Of a stretch of DNA of 64,000 nt, positions 1 through 11,226 are shown in pieces; position 1 is the first letter of the stretch, and every line of letters begins with the position of its first letter. Below the pieces are notes generated by a model that worked only from the letters and a program-made list of their open reading frames with translations, was not told the origin of the DNA and did no database searches. The stretch is taken from the NCBI GenBank assembly GCA_024635475.1, contig JAGXIW010000002.1:20919-84918 (forward strand). Reading direction: 5' to 3'. The translations under genes were made by a program, and so were the position numbers. The DNA comes from a bacterium. Its GTDB lineage: Bacteria; Patescibacteriota; Gracilibacteria; BD1-5; UBA6164.

Positions 1-582
1 AGAATGTTGAGTTGGTTTTGTTTTTAATTCTTTAGATCATTCTAAATAGGGAAGTAAAGTAATATGTACAAAAATAACATTTTCTTTTCATAATTCGTTT
101 CTTAATTCTCTTGCACTTTCAATCAAATATCAATTTTCTAAATCTCATACTGTTCATCATATTTCAACTATCAAGATTTCCGAATTATTTGAAGTGAATG
201 CTTCTTTGATTTTTTCTTTTACTAGGTTTGTGAGATGAGGAATTATTTGAACAGTTTTTCATAGATAATATCATTCTCTTTCTCTTTTTAAAATTTCTTC
301 ATAAAATTTTCAAGAACTAAAAAATGATAAACTATTTAAATCTCTGTCTATAAATCTCTCATAATGCCCCAAATCTAAATCAGTTTCGGCTCAATCTTCT
401 GTTACAAATACTTCTCAATGCTGAAAAGGTGACATAGTTCCAGGATCAACATTTAAATATCAATCCAATTTTTGCATTGCTACATTATATCCTCATCAAC
501 TAAGAATTGCTCAAATAGCAGAGGCAGTTATTCATTTTCAAATTCAAGAAAGTACTCAACCTGTAACAAATATTATTTTCAT
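1..582 (-). CDS. pyrG: CTP synthase, N-terminal part (cut by window edge)
   Basis: First 194 residues of CTP synthase, which aminates UTP to CTP with ATP and glutamine in the cytoplasm. The start MKIIFVTGG, the P-loop region GIGKG, the block DGYLNVDPGTMSPFQHGEV and EDGAETDLDLGHYERF are family signatures and fix both identity and start. Several of these glycines are TGA codons. The family usually has about 540 residues, so the rest of the synthetase domain and the glutaminase domain lie beyond the left edge. It follows the kinase/GNAT fusion on the same strand after a 59-nt gap and may be co-transcribed with it. Confidence 0.97.
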
Positions 583-641
583 ATTTAAAATTATTAGATA
601 ATTGTCTCTAGCTTAAATATTTTGTATATAAAGTCAAAAAA

Positions 642-1841
642 TTAAGTATTTTTTTTATAAATATATAAATCTGCTCACGTTTCTGACTTTTTTCATTCTA
701 TTTTTTTAAATCAAAGTTTCTCAAAAAATCATCATGATTTTGAATATGCAAAAATTACAGTTTCTTTTTTCATCTCAAATCATAAAAGTTTTCAAATTCA
801 ATTTCATTCTTTTGAAGCATACAAGCATTGAAGTAATTTTCATTTTTCTCATTGTATTTCGGTATCAATTAGAGAATATCCTCATAAAATAGTTCATTCA
901 ATTTCTAAAACTTTATATGAGTTAAATATTTCAGTTTTATCTTCTTCATCCCTTTTTTTCCATTTTCATTCAAATATATTTTTGTCATAAATTAATTCAA
1001 ACATTGCCCTATTTTCCAGTTTTTTGTATTTTGCTTTATTTAAATCTATAAACATTGTTCATGATCAAAATCATTCGAGTTCTTCTCTTAGACCTGATAG
1101 ACTTGTTATAGTAATTTTTGATATTCAAACTTCAAGTAATGAGTTAATAGTTTGTATTTTTTTCAACATTCATCAATCAACTTTTATATCTTTGTCTTCT
1201 CAAATTAAAATTAGGTCTAACTTTTTTTTAGTCATAAAAGTTATTGTCTCCATTTTTGTATTATTTAATCATCAAGTTCAAGTTAGAAAAACTATATTAG
1301 AAATTATATTAGTATATTTTTCTGCAAAAATTTTAACTATATCATCAGCATTAATATTTAATATATCATTACTTCATATATCTACTCAAACAAAAGGAAT
1401 TAAATTTATTTTATTTTTATCAAAAGATTTATTAAAATTTTTAGGAATTCAAACTTCTCAAAGTCATTGTTGTTTTATACATTGAGTATCATTAGGAGTA
1501 AAAATATTTAAATTTTCTTTTCAAAATAAAAAACTAAGTTTTAAAGATAAGTCTTTATAAGCTGGAATAACTCATTTTTCCAGTATATCTTTATTTGTAT
1601 AATTTTTTCAATCGCTTCATTTTTTTCTTAATTTTCAAGTTTGTTTTTCATACTCTTTAGTAATTTGATTTCATCATCAATAAATTAAAATCAAGGGAAT
1701 TCAAATTTCTTTTAGACTTTTAATATATTTAGTAAATTCTAAAAAGTTATTGTCTTCCAATAATTCTCAACTAATTTTTAAAATTAGGTACTTATCCTTA
1801 TAGATATCTAAATAAGGGCTATCTGGGTAATTCTTTCATAT
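642..1841 (-). CDS. Acetylglutamate kinase-like domain fused to a GNAT acetyltransferase domain
   Basis: About 400 residues. Residues 20-290 resemble an amino-acid kinase of the N-acetylglutamate kinase type: LILKISGELL near the N-terminus, the nucleotide loop IYGGGNQIT, NINADDIVKIFAEK, VFLTGTGGL and VDGGMLKKI. The last ~90 residues resemble a GNAT domain, with the acetyl-CoA loop EGNGIGKLLGFEM and a final YSKSGGFFEKLGFKKIEG block. This order matches known bifunctional acetylglutamate synthase-kinases of the arginine pathway, but no other arginine gene is visible here, so the substrate is uncertain. The frame has no ATG, GTG or TTG ahead of the kinase motif. The only open upstream codons include ATA (1839-1841), and an ATG one base out of phase meets a stop after six codons. 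Start is therefore provisional: ATA initiation, a +1 shift, or a sequence error. Confidence 0.72.
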
Positions 1842-1862
1842 TTGGTAAAATTAAAAAATAAA

Positions 1863-1890
1863 AAAACTTCGAGATTTCACTCGAAGTTTT
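1863..1890 (-). terminator. Strong hairpin with T-tract upstream of the kinase/GNAT fusion
   Basis: An 11-bp stem (AAAACTTCGAG paired with CTCGAAGTTTT) with a 6-nt loop, followed in the minus direction by a T-rich run. It lies about 20 nt before the presumed start of the kinase/GNAT fusion and 23 nt after a 24-codon ORF. It could end upstream transcription or act as an attenuator for the fusion gene. Confidence 0.7.
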
Positions 1891-1913
1891 TATTTAAATG
1901 AATTATTTTGCAT

Positions 1914-1988
1914 TTAAACAAGGACTTTGAGTGAATTCTCATTAAATCTTTGTCTTCTTATAGAATGTGTATTAAGTATATTATTCAT
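1914..1988 (-). CDS. Possible leader peptide, 24 aa
   Basis: Short ATG-initiated frame MNNILNTHSIRRQRFNENSL plus four residues, ending in TAA just before a strong intrinsic terminator and the kinase/GNAT fusion. It contains three AGA arginine codons within four positions. The geometry resembles a transcription-attenuation leader for an arginine-related gene. Chance ORFs of this length are common in AT-rich DNA, so this is only a candidate. Confidence 0.2.
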   Translation of the reverse strand: MNNILNTHSIRRQRFNENSLKVLV

Positions 1989-2094
1989 TTTTCTGAAAGT
2001 TGTAATTAAACTTTAAATGTATTCTAAATAAAAAATAATTAAAAGCAAATTTCTATTTTAAAACCACTTTATAAATCAAATATAAAATTATAAA

Positions 2095-3120
2095 TTACCC
2101 TAAAAGAGATTTTTCTATTTGTTTAGGGATATTTATTCATCTAGCTTTATAGTTTATCAATCTTGGCTCGCATCAAAATCAAGATTTTTTTTTATCTTTT
2201 ATAAAAAACTTCAATGTTCATTTTCATGGAATAAATATAGGAGCATTATTTTCCTCTCATTTTGTTCCTACACAAGAATATATTTTTCATTCATTCGTCA
2301 CATATACTCATCAAACTCTTTGAATACAATTTGTAGACTGAGGGTACATAAAATCTTTTGGTAATTTTATTCAAAATTCTTTTTCATCTATATCTCTAAG
2401 TTTAATTCTTAATTCATCTAATTTTACAGTAGGACATTCATCATCTGGAGTAGAAGAATCAAATGGTATAAAAGTTTTTACCATAGGCATTATATTATTT
2501 TCTCGACAATATCTAAATATATCGGGTATTTCATAAATATTGCTTTTCATTACTAAAATATCAGCACCAACCTTTGTTATTATACGATTAATTCAATTTA
2601 AATTCATAGTTTCTCATCTTGTAAATCATTTTTTTATTAATAATTTTAAAGTCTCATTCCTTTGATTTAAGTAATCAAAATCTACTCATACATAGTCATT
2701 TTGTTTTTTAGTCAAGGACCATAATTTTATCACAAAACTAACATCCAAAAATTTTTCTATATTTTTTTCTTCAAAGAATTTTGTAGCTCAATTTGAAAAT
2801 ACTATAATTTTCATAGATAATTTTCTAGTTTTATTAATCATTTGAATTAATATTGGGTGAATAGTTGGTTCTCATGCTCATACTATATCAATAGCCTCAA
2901 CTCAAAGCTTTTTTGCTTCAATAATCAATTTTATTTTATCAGGAATATTTATATCTATAGATTCTAATTTTTCATTTCATTTCTTAACAAAACATACAGG
3001 ACATTTTAAATTACATCCACTTGGAGTTTCAGTACATAATCTTATTAATCGATTATTAACAACAGTATTTTTTATATGTTCTTCGGAAATATCCCATCAT
3101 TTTATTATAGGTGCTAGCAT
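2095..3120 (-). CDS. Radical SAM protein with SPASM-like C-terminal cysteines
   Basis: 341 residues. The radical SAM cluster motif CNLKCPVC (CX3CX2C) lies near residue 37, followed by a glycine-rich SAM loop VGAGEPTIHP. The C-terminal part has further cysteines in CIQRVGGVYVTNEGKIYSC and FGCEP, which could bind an auxiliary iron-sulfur cluster. The reaction cannot be assigned: the overall pattern resembles MoaA/SPASM-type enzymes that modify peptides or small molecules. It is divergent from the TrmB-type regulator at 3263 across a 142-nt AT-rich spacer that probably holds both promoters, so the regulator may control it. Confidence 0.85.
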
Positions 3121-3262
3121 ATTTACTTTTATTATTGAATAACTATTAATGGTTATAAATAACAATTAATAAAATTATTTTAAAATAATTTGCTTTTTGT
3201 CAATTTATAAGTAAATTATAAGTGCCGATAAATATCAACAGTATTAGTATTAAATAATAATT

Positions 3263-3982
3263 ATGATAAAAGAAAAATTAATTAAACTCTGATTTAGTGA
3301 GAAAGAAATAGAAATTCTTTTGACTCTTTATAAATTATGACAATCAGTTGCATCTACATTAGCAAGAATAACATCTATTAAAAGAGCATCTGTTTACGAT
3401 ATTTTAAATAGTTTAATTCAAAAATGATTGGTTTCAACTTTTATACAATGATGAATTACCTATTTTGCTATAGATGATATAAACAAGATTTTATATACAG
3501 AAAGAGAGAAATTAAAAATTGCTGAAAATGTTATTACTAAAATTAAAAATATAAAAAAATTTGGTGAATGAACACAAGTAAATTATTATAAAGGAGTTGA
3601 ATGATATAGAGAAATGTATAATGATGTTTCAGATAATAAGATATCAGAATTATTAATAATAATGAATCTTGATGAACATTATTGATTGATAAGTGATGAA
3701 ATAGAAAAAGAATGGATCAAAAAAAGACTAAAAAATAAAGTAAATATCAGATTCATTACACAAAAAACTGAATTATCAATTGATTTAAAAAAACGAGATG
3801 AAAAAGAACTTAGAAAAGTTAAGTTCTTATGAAATGATCAATTATTTACAAGTAGTCTCATGTTATATAAAAATTTTGTTTATTTATTCGATCCAAAAGA
3901 GAAAAGCTGAATAAGAATCCATAATGAAAGTTTTTATATTATGTTTAAAGAAATATTTGAAGTTTATTGGAATATTTGTTAG
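3263..3982 (+). CDS. TrmB-family transcriptional regulator
   Basis: 239 residues. The N-terminal ~70 residues form a winged-helix domain of TrmB type (KLGFSEKEIEILLTLYKLG, then ASTLARITSIKRASVYDIL, then LIQKGLVS). The rest resembles the effector or PLD-like C-terminal half seen in many TrmB proteins (YYKGVEGYREMYND). TrmB regulators sense sugars or other small molecules in characterised members; the ligand here is unknown. It stands between the divergent radical SAM gene and the convergent ABC exporter pair, whose final stop lies 12 nt past its end. TGA-coded glycines occur at conserved turns. Confidence 0.8.
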
Positions 3983-3994
3983 GTATAATTTTTT

Positions 3995-5731
3995 TTAAAA
4001 CCCGCTTTGTAAATCAAGCATTTTCTTGTATTTTCATCCAAATTTTACAAGTTCACTATGTGTTCAGTCTTCAATTATTTTTCAATTTTCTATGTAAATA
4101 ATTCTGTCTGCATTTTTTACAGTTTGCAATCTGTGAGCAATTATAATTACTGTTTTTCATTTAAATAAATTATATAGAGCCTGATTTACATCATCTTCAT
4201 TGAAGCTATCCATCGCAGAAGTAGGTTCATCAAGTAGAATTATTTTCGGATTTTTAAGCATTATTTTGGCTATTGCAAGTCTTTGTTTTTGTCATCAACT
4301 AAGTTTTACTCATCTTTCTCATATTTCTGTATTTATTCATTTTGGTAAGTCATATATAAAATCACATTTTGATAATTTAATAATTGTTTTAAGTTCAGAT
4401 TCATTAATATCATTATCAATTGAGTAAGTTATATTATCATAAACACTTCAATCAAAGACACTTGGATCTTGTGTTAGATATCAGATATTTTCATAATAAC
4501 TTTTTAATGAAATATCTTTTGTATTTTGATTATCAATTATTATATCTCAAGAATCTTGTTTTATGTATCAAGACAACAATTTTATTAAAGTTGTTTTTCC
4601 TCATCAACTTGGTCAAACTATTGCAAGTTTTTTTCATCCTTCTATTTTTAAATCAAAATCTTCAAAAACATTTTTATTTTTTACATATGCATAATTTAAG
4701 TTTTTCACTTCATAAGTTCAATTTAACCAAAGATAATCCTTTCATGTATCGTATCCTTCAATTTCAGGAGTATTATCAAAGAAATTCCACAGATTTTCAA
4801 TAACTGTAAAATCTTTTGTAATATTTTTGTAAAACTCAATTCAATTTTCAATTGCTTTCTGCATTATTATGATACTTCAAGAAATTCAAACTAAAGTTGC
4901 TAAACTCATATTTCAAGATAAAACTTCTTTTCATAAGAAATAAAAAACTGATATCAAAGTAACTAATATAATTCCATCTGGTATAAAAAAAAGTCAATTA
5001 ATAGGTAATCACATTTTTTTATTAAAATGGATCATTTTGTTTATGTATTCATCTAGAATATTTATTTCATTATTTATCTTACTTGATTGAAAAATCTCAT
5101 TTTTAGACATAATAATTTTTACTATTTGTTTTGTATATAGGTTTTTTGTATCCCATCTTTGAATTCTATATTTTATACAAAAATAATTTATTTTGTGTGA
5201 TATGATATAAAATCAAATTAATATTAAAATAAAAATTAGTAGATACAGTGAATTTGCATTTAAAAGCATAAATGCAGTAAATAATATATACACAACCAAT
5301 TTACTTCATTCACTTATTGTGTAATGCATTTGTTCTCACCATTTATCAAATCATCTTTCAATGATTGATATAGATTTTCATACTCAATATTTTTCAGTAA
5401 AAGTATTGTTGAGTTTAATAAATTTCTCAATGTATTTTTTTTGTATGTTTTTTTGAGTTACTAAATTTACCTCTGTCCATCAATAGTTTCTCAATAAAAA
5501 GCTTGTTAGATAAAAATATATAAAATAAGCAATATAAAATAATAATATTGTATTTAATAAACTTGAATTTTTTGTTTCTAATGCAAATGTAATTTTTTGA
5601 AGGAAAAATATATGTATAACTCAATTTATTCCCCAACTAGAATAAATGTATATTGCTCTAATATATACCAAAGGAGAATCTTTTATAGGATTTAAAAATC
5701 TGATAATTTTACCTGTAATATTTTGCCCCAT
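3995..5731 (-). CDS. ABC exporter, fused membrane and ATPase domains (copy 1)
   Basis: 578 residues. Residues 1-~320 are a six-helix exporter membrane domain; the rest is the ATPase with Walker A GPSGGGKTT, signature [13 protein letters not shown], Walker [13 protein letters not shown] and switch histidine IIIAHRL. Most glycines in these motifs are TGA, which is strong evidence for the code. MsbA/LmrA-type exporters work as dimers and move lipids, peptides or drugs outward; the substrate here is not evident. The adjacent gene (5760-7496) encodes a protein of exactly equal length with a near-identical C-terminus, so a heterodimer from a duplicated gene is likely. The two are 28 nt apart on one strand. 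Confidence 0.9.
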
Positions 5732-5759
5732 TATAATTTTAATTAATTAAATATTTTTT

Positions 5760-7496
5760 CTAAAACCCACTTTGTAAATCAAGCATTTTCTTGTATTTTC
5801 AACCAAGCTTAACTAGTTCACTATGTGTTCAATCTTCGATTATTTCTCAATTTTCTATGTAAATAATTCTATCAGCATGTTTTACTGTTTGTAATCTATG
5901 AGCGATTATAATAACAGTTTTTCATTTAAAAAGGTTATAAAGAGCTTCTGAAACATCATCTTCATTGAAGCTATCCATTGCAGAAGTTGGTTCATCAAGG
6001 AATATTATTTTAGGATTTTTTAACATTATTTTAGCTATTGCAAGTCTTTGTTTTTGTCATCAACTAAGTCTTATTCATCTTTCTCCGATCTCAGTTTGGA
6101 GTCATTTTTCATAAGTATAGACGAAGCCACATTTAGCTAATTTTAATATTTTTTCCAATTCCTCGTTTTCCAATTTTCTATCTATAGCATAAGTAAGATT
6201 TTCATATATTGTTCAATCAAAAATTGATGGTTCTTGAGTTAAGTATCATATATTTTTATAATAACTTTTTAGTGAAATTTTAGATAAATCTTGTCAGTCT
6301 ATAAGTATATCTCAAGAATTTTGGTGAATATATCAAGATATAAGTTTGATTAAAGTTGTTTTTCCTCCTCAACTTGGTCAAACTATCGCAAGTTTTTTTC
6401 ATCAGATTATTTCTAAATCAAAATTATTAAAAACATTTTCCTTAAAATATTTAAATTGCAATCATTTTATATCTATGTCTCAATTTTTATATATAAATTT
6501 TTTTCAGCTTTGATATCATTTCATCATTGGAGCTTTATCGAAAAAAATCCATAATTTTTCTATATCATCAAATATATTTGTAAAATCTACATATAAAAAA
6601 ATAAATCTATTTAAAATTTGGTCAAATATGTAAGCAATAGACATAAGTGCTAAAAATTCTCAAAAGTTTATAATATTTCAAAGTAAAGAAAAACCAAAAA
6701 TAATTATCAAAAATATTTTACTTCAATCAACTATAAATTTGGTTGTTATAGCTGTCCATACTCAAAAATTTCTTATTTTATAATTTATCTTTTTGTTTTT
6801 GTTTAATGAATCTGCTATATTGTTTGCTTCTTCCAATCATTTATCATTTTGTAAAATCTCAAATTTGGTCATCAAAACTTTTACAAATCTTCTTGTTAAA
6901 GCTATATTTAATTCTCTTCTATCAATTCTAAGTAATTTTGCCTTTTTTTGCAGATAATAAGTAAAATATAGTACAAAGATAAATACAATAATCAAAATTA
7001 AAGCATAATAAATATTGATAAATGTAATGAATATAAAAGAGAAAATAATCATTATTATCCCAGGTAGTACATCTTCCAAAAATTTATTTAGTAAATCAAC
7101 CCATGCATGCATTCATTTATCTACCATAGCTATCAATTTTCATGTTCATTGTTTTTCTATATAGGTATTATCTATATAAAGGTATTTTGGTATATAGTTA
7201 TTATACATATATTTTCTTAATTCTGGCCGTAATACAGCATGAGTCCAGTTTCTTGTATAAAATATAATCAAATAATTTATGAAAACCAAAGTAATAAGTA
7301 CAATGACCAAAGTAGAAATTTCCTGAATTCAATTTGTAAGTTTATTTGTTATTTCTTTTATTAGGTATATAGATGCTATATTGAAAATACTACTAAAAAC
7401 AATTGGAATTAAGGCTTTTAAAGTTATATTTTTCCTTTGAAGAAGAGGAACAAAGAATTTTTTTATGATTTCCAAAAAAGAATATTCTTTTCTCAT
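5760..7496 (-). CDS. ABC exporter, fused membrane and ATPase domains (copy 2)
   Basis: 578 residues, the same length as its downstream neighbour. The N-terminal half has several hydrophobic helices with the typical [10 protein letters not shown] coupling segment. The ATPase half has Walker A GPSGGGKTT, signature [14 protein letters not shown], Walker [13 protein letters not shown] and [15 protein letters not shown]. The last ~120 residues are almost the same as in copy 1, while the membrane domains have diverged, as expected for heterodimeric exporters. It is the first gene of the two-gene unit and starts after a 165-nt spacer divergent from the TPR gene. Confidence 0.9.
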
Positions 7497-7661
7497 TTTG
7501 ATTAATAAATAAGTAAGTAACTAATATTTTAAAAAAATTATAGTTAATATTGTTTTTTTAACAAATTTTTTAAAATTAAAATTGATTTTTTTCATTTTTT
7601 CTTTAAAATTCACATAGGAAATTAGGATTATTTTTATTTATTATAAATTGTTTATAAAATT

Positions 7662-8180
7662 ATGGATGTAGTAAAAGATTTGATAGTAAAAATTGAAAAT
7701 TTAAAACAAAACAAAAAATTCAAAGAGGCTTTGGATATACTTAAAGGTGTTACTATGAAGTATAGTGATGATTATAGAATATATGAGGAAATAGCTGATA
7801 TATATTTGTATGAATGAAAATTAGTTCAAGCGGCAAAAGCTGTTAATTTTGCATTGTCTTTAAATAAAGAATCAGCAACTTGAAATTACCTAAAAGGATT
7901 TATTTTATTATCAAATGAAAAAGCATTTGAGGCTGTAAAGTATTTAGAAAAATCAAATAATTTAATGTGAAATAATGCCGAAGTATTGAGAAACTTGTGA
8001 TGGGCTTATACTATGGTGTGAGAACAAGAAAAAGGTATTTCTATACTTAAAAGAGCATTAAATATCTCTCCTTGAGATGAACTTATAACTGAGGATTTAG
8101 CTATGGCACTTATTTGATCTGGAAATGTAAAAGATTGAAATACATTGCTTTTAAAAATATGAAAAAATTTTAAAAAATAG
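7662..8180 (+). CDS. TPR-repeat protein
   Basis: 172 residues, all soluble. Roughly four to five tetratricopeptide helix pairs are visible, for example FKEALDILKGVTMKYSDD, KLVQAAKAVNFALSLN and KGISILKRALNISPGD, each with the small residue/Tyr-Ala pattern of TPR units. TPR arrays are protein-binding scaffolds; the partner is unknown. It is only 5 nt ahead of the FtsA-like gene, so the two are almost certainly co-transcribed and may act together in division or envelope assembly. Confidence 0.75.
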
Positions 8181-8185
8181 TACTT

Positions 8186-9364
8186 ATGTTTGAAAAAAAA
8201 GAAATATGAGCAAATAATATAGCTGTAATTGATATCTGAAGTTACAGGATTAAGTTGGCTAATTGTAATTTAAAAAAAGATGAGATAGATATAATATGAT
8301 ATAGTGAAAAAAGACAAGAACAAGATATAATTTTGAACTGAGAGATTATAGATTTAAAATTAATCTGTGAGAATTTAAAGATAGCTTTTCAAAAAGTAGA
8401 TCCAAATAATAATATAAAAAAAATCATAATAAATTCAATTACTTTAGATGTTTTTTTGAATTCTTGTAGAGTTTCTTATCAGAGAAAAAATAAGGATGAA
8501 AAAATCAAAAAAGAAGAAATTTTTCATATAATAAGAGAAAAGGAAATCGAATGTATAGAAAAAGCAGTAAAAAACATTAAAGCAAAAACTTGATATTTTA
8601 AGGAAGATTTAAAAATATTATCAAGTAATATAAATCATATATTTGTTGATTCTATGCAAGTTAAGGACTTGATATGAAAAACCTGAAAAAACATATCTAT
8701 CTCTATTACAAATATGTTTATTCCTAACAATAAATATGAATTAATAGAGGAAATTTGAAAAATACTTAATAAAGAAATAGTTACAATAATTCCTGATGAA
8801 TATAGTATAACTAAATTATTTGATGAACAAACCGATGTCGTTATAATCAATATATGAAATTCTGCTACATCTATTTCAATTAAAAAATCAGATGAGGTTA
8901 TTTGAACAACAAAAATAAATATATGAATGAATGATTTATTTAGAAAAATCAAGGAAAAGAAAATAATTCCAACAGAAAAAATAATAAAGGAAATAGAAAA
9001 AAACTTTTTACCTGAAAAAGAAATATTTTTAGATACTTTCAAAGAATGTATAATAGCATGACTACAAGATGTAGTAGATGGAAAAATATGTCCAAATAAG
9101 TTTTTTATAACTGGATGATGATGAAAATGTAGTTTTATAAAAAATTATTTTAAAAATATAGATTTCGCTTGAAATCATATAAAAATAGTTAAAAATATAG
9201 AATTTATTGAACCAGATTTTACTTTAAGTAAAAATGAAATAGATAAAATTTGAACAGATAATATAAACTTACTTTCTATGATTTTTGTTGCTCATAAAAT
9301 ATTTTATGATGAAAAGACTATTGTAAAAGATATGTTGGAAGAGGTTATGATGGAACTGGAATAA
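8186..9364 (+). CDS. FtsA/PilM-like actin-fold ATPase
   Basis: 392 residues. The phosphate-1 motif VIDIGSYRIKLA is at the N-terminus, the phosphate-2 type motif VVIINIGNSATSISI in the middle (about residue 220) and an adenosine-type motif FFITGGGGKCSF near residue 315. That is the FtsA/PilM subgroup of the actin/Hsp70 fold. The SHS2-like insertion region (NGEIIDLKLICENL) fits FtsA, which tethers FtsZ to the membrane. No obvious C-terminal amphipathic helix with the FtsA consensus is seen, so PilM or a diverged FtsA remain possible. It sits between a TPR gene and murA. Confidence 0.65.
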
Positions 9365-9488
9365 ATTAAGAGTAGAGTACAGAATGTAGAATGGATTATT
9401 AGAAAAAGAAGAAAGGGATGTTTGATTTTATATAAAAAATTTATATAATCTCCGGAAATATTTATTAACAGCTATATTTTCATATAAT

Positions 9489-9521
9489 TGTTAATTATTA
9501 ATTATTAATTATTAATTATTT
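9489..9521. repeat. Short tandem repeat (TTAATTA units)
   Basis: About four to five copies of the 7-mer TTAATTA/ATTATTA immediately upstream of murA, in the 162-nt spacer after the FtsA-like gene. Such AT microsatellites are prone to slippage and might alter promoter spacing; nothing else supports a function. Confidence 0.55.
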
Positions 9522-9526
9522 AATCT

Positions 9527-10789
9527 ATGTTTATCGTAAATTGATGAAAAAAATTATCTTGAAATGTAAAAATAAGTTGATCAAAAAATGCTTGTTTACC
9601 ATTACTTGCAGCTTCCGTACTTATTAAGTGAAAGGTGTTTTTTAAAAATGTACCTCTTATATGAGATGTAGTTACAATGCTAGAGATTATGGGATCATTA
9701 TGAGTAACTCATGATTTTGTTGATGATACTTTATTTTTGGATTCATCAAATTTAAGTATGGATAATTTTGATGCACTTAGAATCAAAGAAATAAGAGCTA
9801 GTATATTACTTTTATCTCCTATATTACATTTTTTTGACAAGATTACTATTCCAGAACCAGGTGGATGTAATATATGAAAAAGGTCAATAGATTCACATTT
9901 AGAATGATTAAAAACTATTTGATACTCTTATAAAATAGGAGAAGATAATACGATAGAAATTTCATGAAATAAAGAGTATTGAGAAAAAACTATAAATGCA
10001 TGATTTTGAGTAACAGGAACTGAAAATCTCATAATTGCTAATGTATTAAGAAGGTGACAGACTATTATAAAATTGGCTGCTATAGAACCACATGTAATAA
10101 ATTTGATAGATTTTTTGAAACTTGCATGAGCAGATATAGTTGTAGATTATGATCATACTATTACAATAAATTGAGTAGATAATTTAAATAGTAATTTATG
10201 ATTCAATGTAGTATCAGATTATATAGAATCAGGAACTTTTATGATTATATGAGCTATGTTATCAAGAGAGTATATAGATATAGAAAATGCTAGAATAAAA
10301 GATTTGTATGCATTTATAGAAAAGCTTAGGGAATCATGAGTTAGAATAGAAGATATGTGAGATGATAAAGTAAGAGTTTGGAGATCTACAAATCTAAAAG
10401 CAGTATCTATACAGACAAATATATTTCCAGGGTTTCCAACGGATTTACAATCTCCTTTCTCAGTTTTGATGACACAAGCTGAGTGAATATCAAAAATTCA
10501 TGAAGTCCTGTTTGAGTCTAGATTAAATTTTTTAGTTGAACTAGAAAAGATAAAATGACATATAGCTATACTAAATCCACATGAGGCTTTGATTTTTTGA
10601 AAGACAAGTGTGAAAGCAGGAGAGACTTTGACTAGTTGGGACCTAAGAGCTTGAGTTGCTATGGTTATAATAGCACTTTTAATAGAATGAGAAACCAAAA
10701 TCACAAATATAAATTATATAAAAAGAGGGTATTCTAATTTCTTGGAAAAAATAATTTCTCTTTGAGGTGATATAAGAGAGGAAGAATAA
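9527..10789 (+). CDS. murA: UDP-N-acetylglucosamine 1-carboxyvinyltransferase
   Basis: 420 residues, the normal family length. MurA transfers enolpyruvate from PEP to UDP-GlcNAc, the first committed step of peptidoglycan synthesis, in the cytoplasm. Visible motifs: KISGSKNACLPLLAAS near the start, the active-site loop PGGCNIGKRSIDSHLEGL with the catalytic Cys at about residue 114, FPTDLQSPF, and DLRAGVAMVIIAL near the C-terminus. The loop cysteine is kept, so fosfomycin sensitivity would be expected. With MurG at 24610 it shows that the cell makes its own peptidoglycan precursors. Confidence 0.95.
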
Positions 10790-10849
10790 GGAGATGCATA
10801 AAATTAAGGAAATACTGAAATAACTGTCCCTAAAGGACTGTCTTCGCGA

Positions 10850-10939
10850 GCATTCTGAGCTTTAGCGAAGAATCCCTTAAACAATGTTTTATTAATTTAA
10901 TCAAGTTAAAGGGATCCTTCGCAGTTGCTCAGGATGACA
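10850..10939. repeat. Palindromic ~93-bp dispersed repeat, copy 1
   Basis: Imperfect inverted repeat with the layout CATTCTGAG...CGAAGAATCCCTT...AAGGGATCCTTCG...CTCAGGATGACA. Related copies lie at 29206-29296, 57079-57171 and 61454-61546. It carries no ORF or transposase and is more GC-rich than its surroundings. It resembles REP/MITE-type hairpin elements. Confidence 0.85.
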
Positions 10940-10995
10940 AAGAATTTAATTTTTCAGTATTTACTTAAACTAATTTACTAATTTAACAAACAATT

Positions 10996-11193
10996 ATGAA
11001 ACCATTTGCATTATTTTTTATATTATTTTGAATTACGATAATTATTTTTCCTAAATTTTTAGCTTATCTTATTGGTGGATTTTTTGTTTTTGTATGAGTA
11101 AGTATGTTATCAGTAGGAAGTATATTTAATTTTGGAAAAAAAAGCAAAGAAGATAATTATATAAAATTTGGTAAGTACAAGATTTTTAGATAA
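10996..11193 (+). CDS. Small membrane protein, 65 aa
   Basis: Two hydrophobic segments (about residues 4-20 and 22-45, around FPKFLAYLIGGFFVFVGVSM) followed by a short basic, soluble tail. Unknown function. The GG-containing turn between the helices is typical of small two-helix inner-membrane proteins common in candidate phyla. It is followed after 33 nt by another unknown gene on the same strand. Confidence 0.6.
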
Positions 11194-11226
11194 AATAAAT
11201 ATAATTTAGTATTTAATATTTTTATT

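Noticed and set aside
1024..1485. Plus-strand ORF of 153 codons
   Set aside because: It is antisense to the kinase/GNAT fusion, which has recognisable motifs; the plus reading is Ile/Phe/Ser-rich without motifs.
9489..9521. CRISPR-like repeat
   Set aside because: Seven-bp AT microsatellite with no spacers; no cas gene in the window.
10850..10939. Insertion sequence
   Set aside because: Under 100 bp with no transposase ORF or flanking target duplication that I can see.
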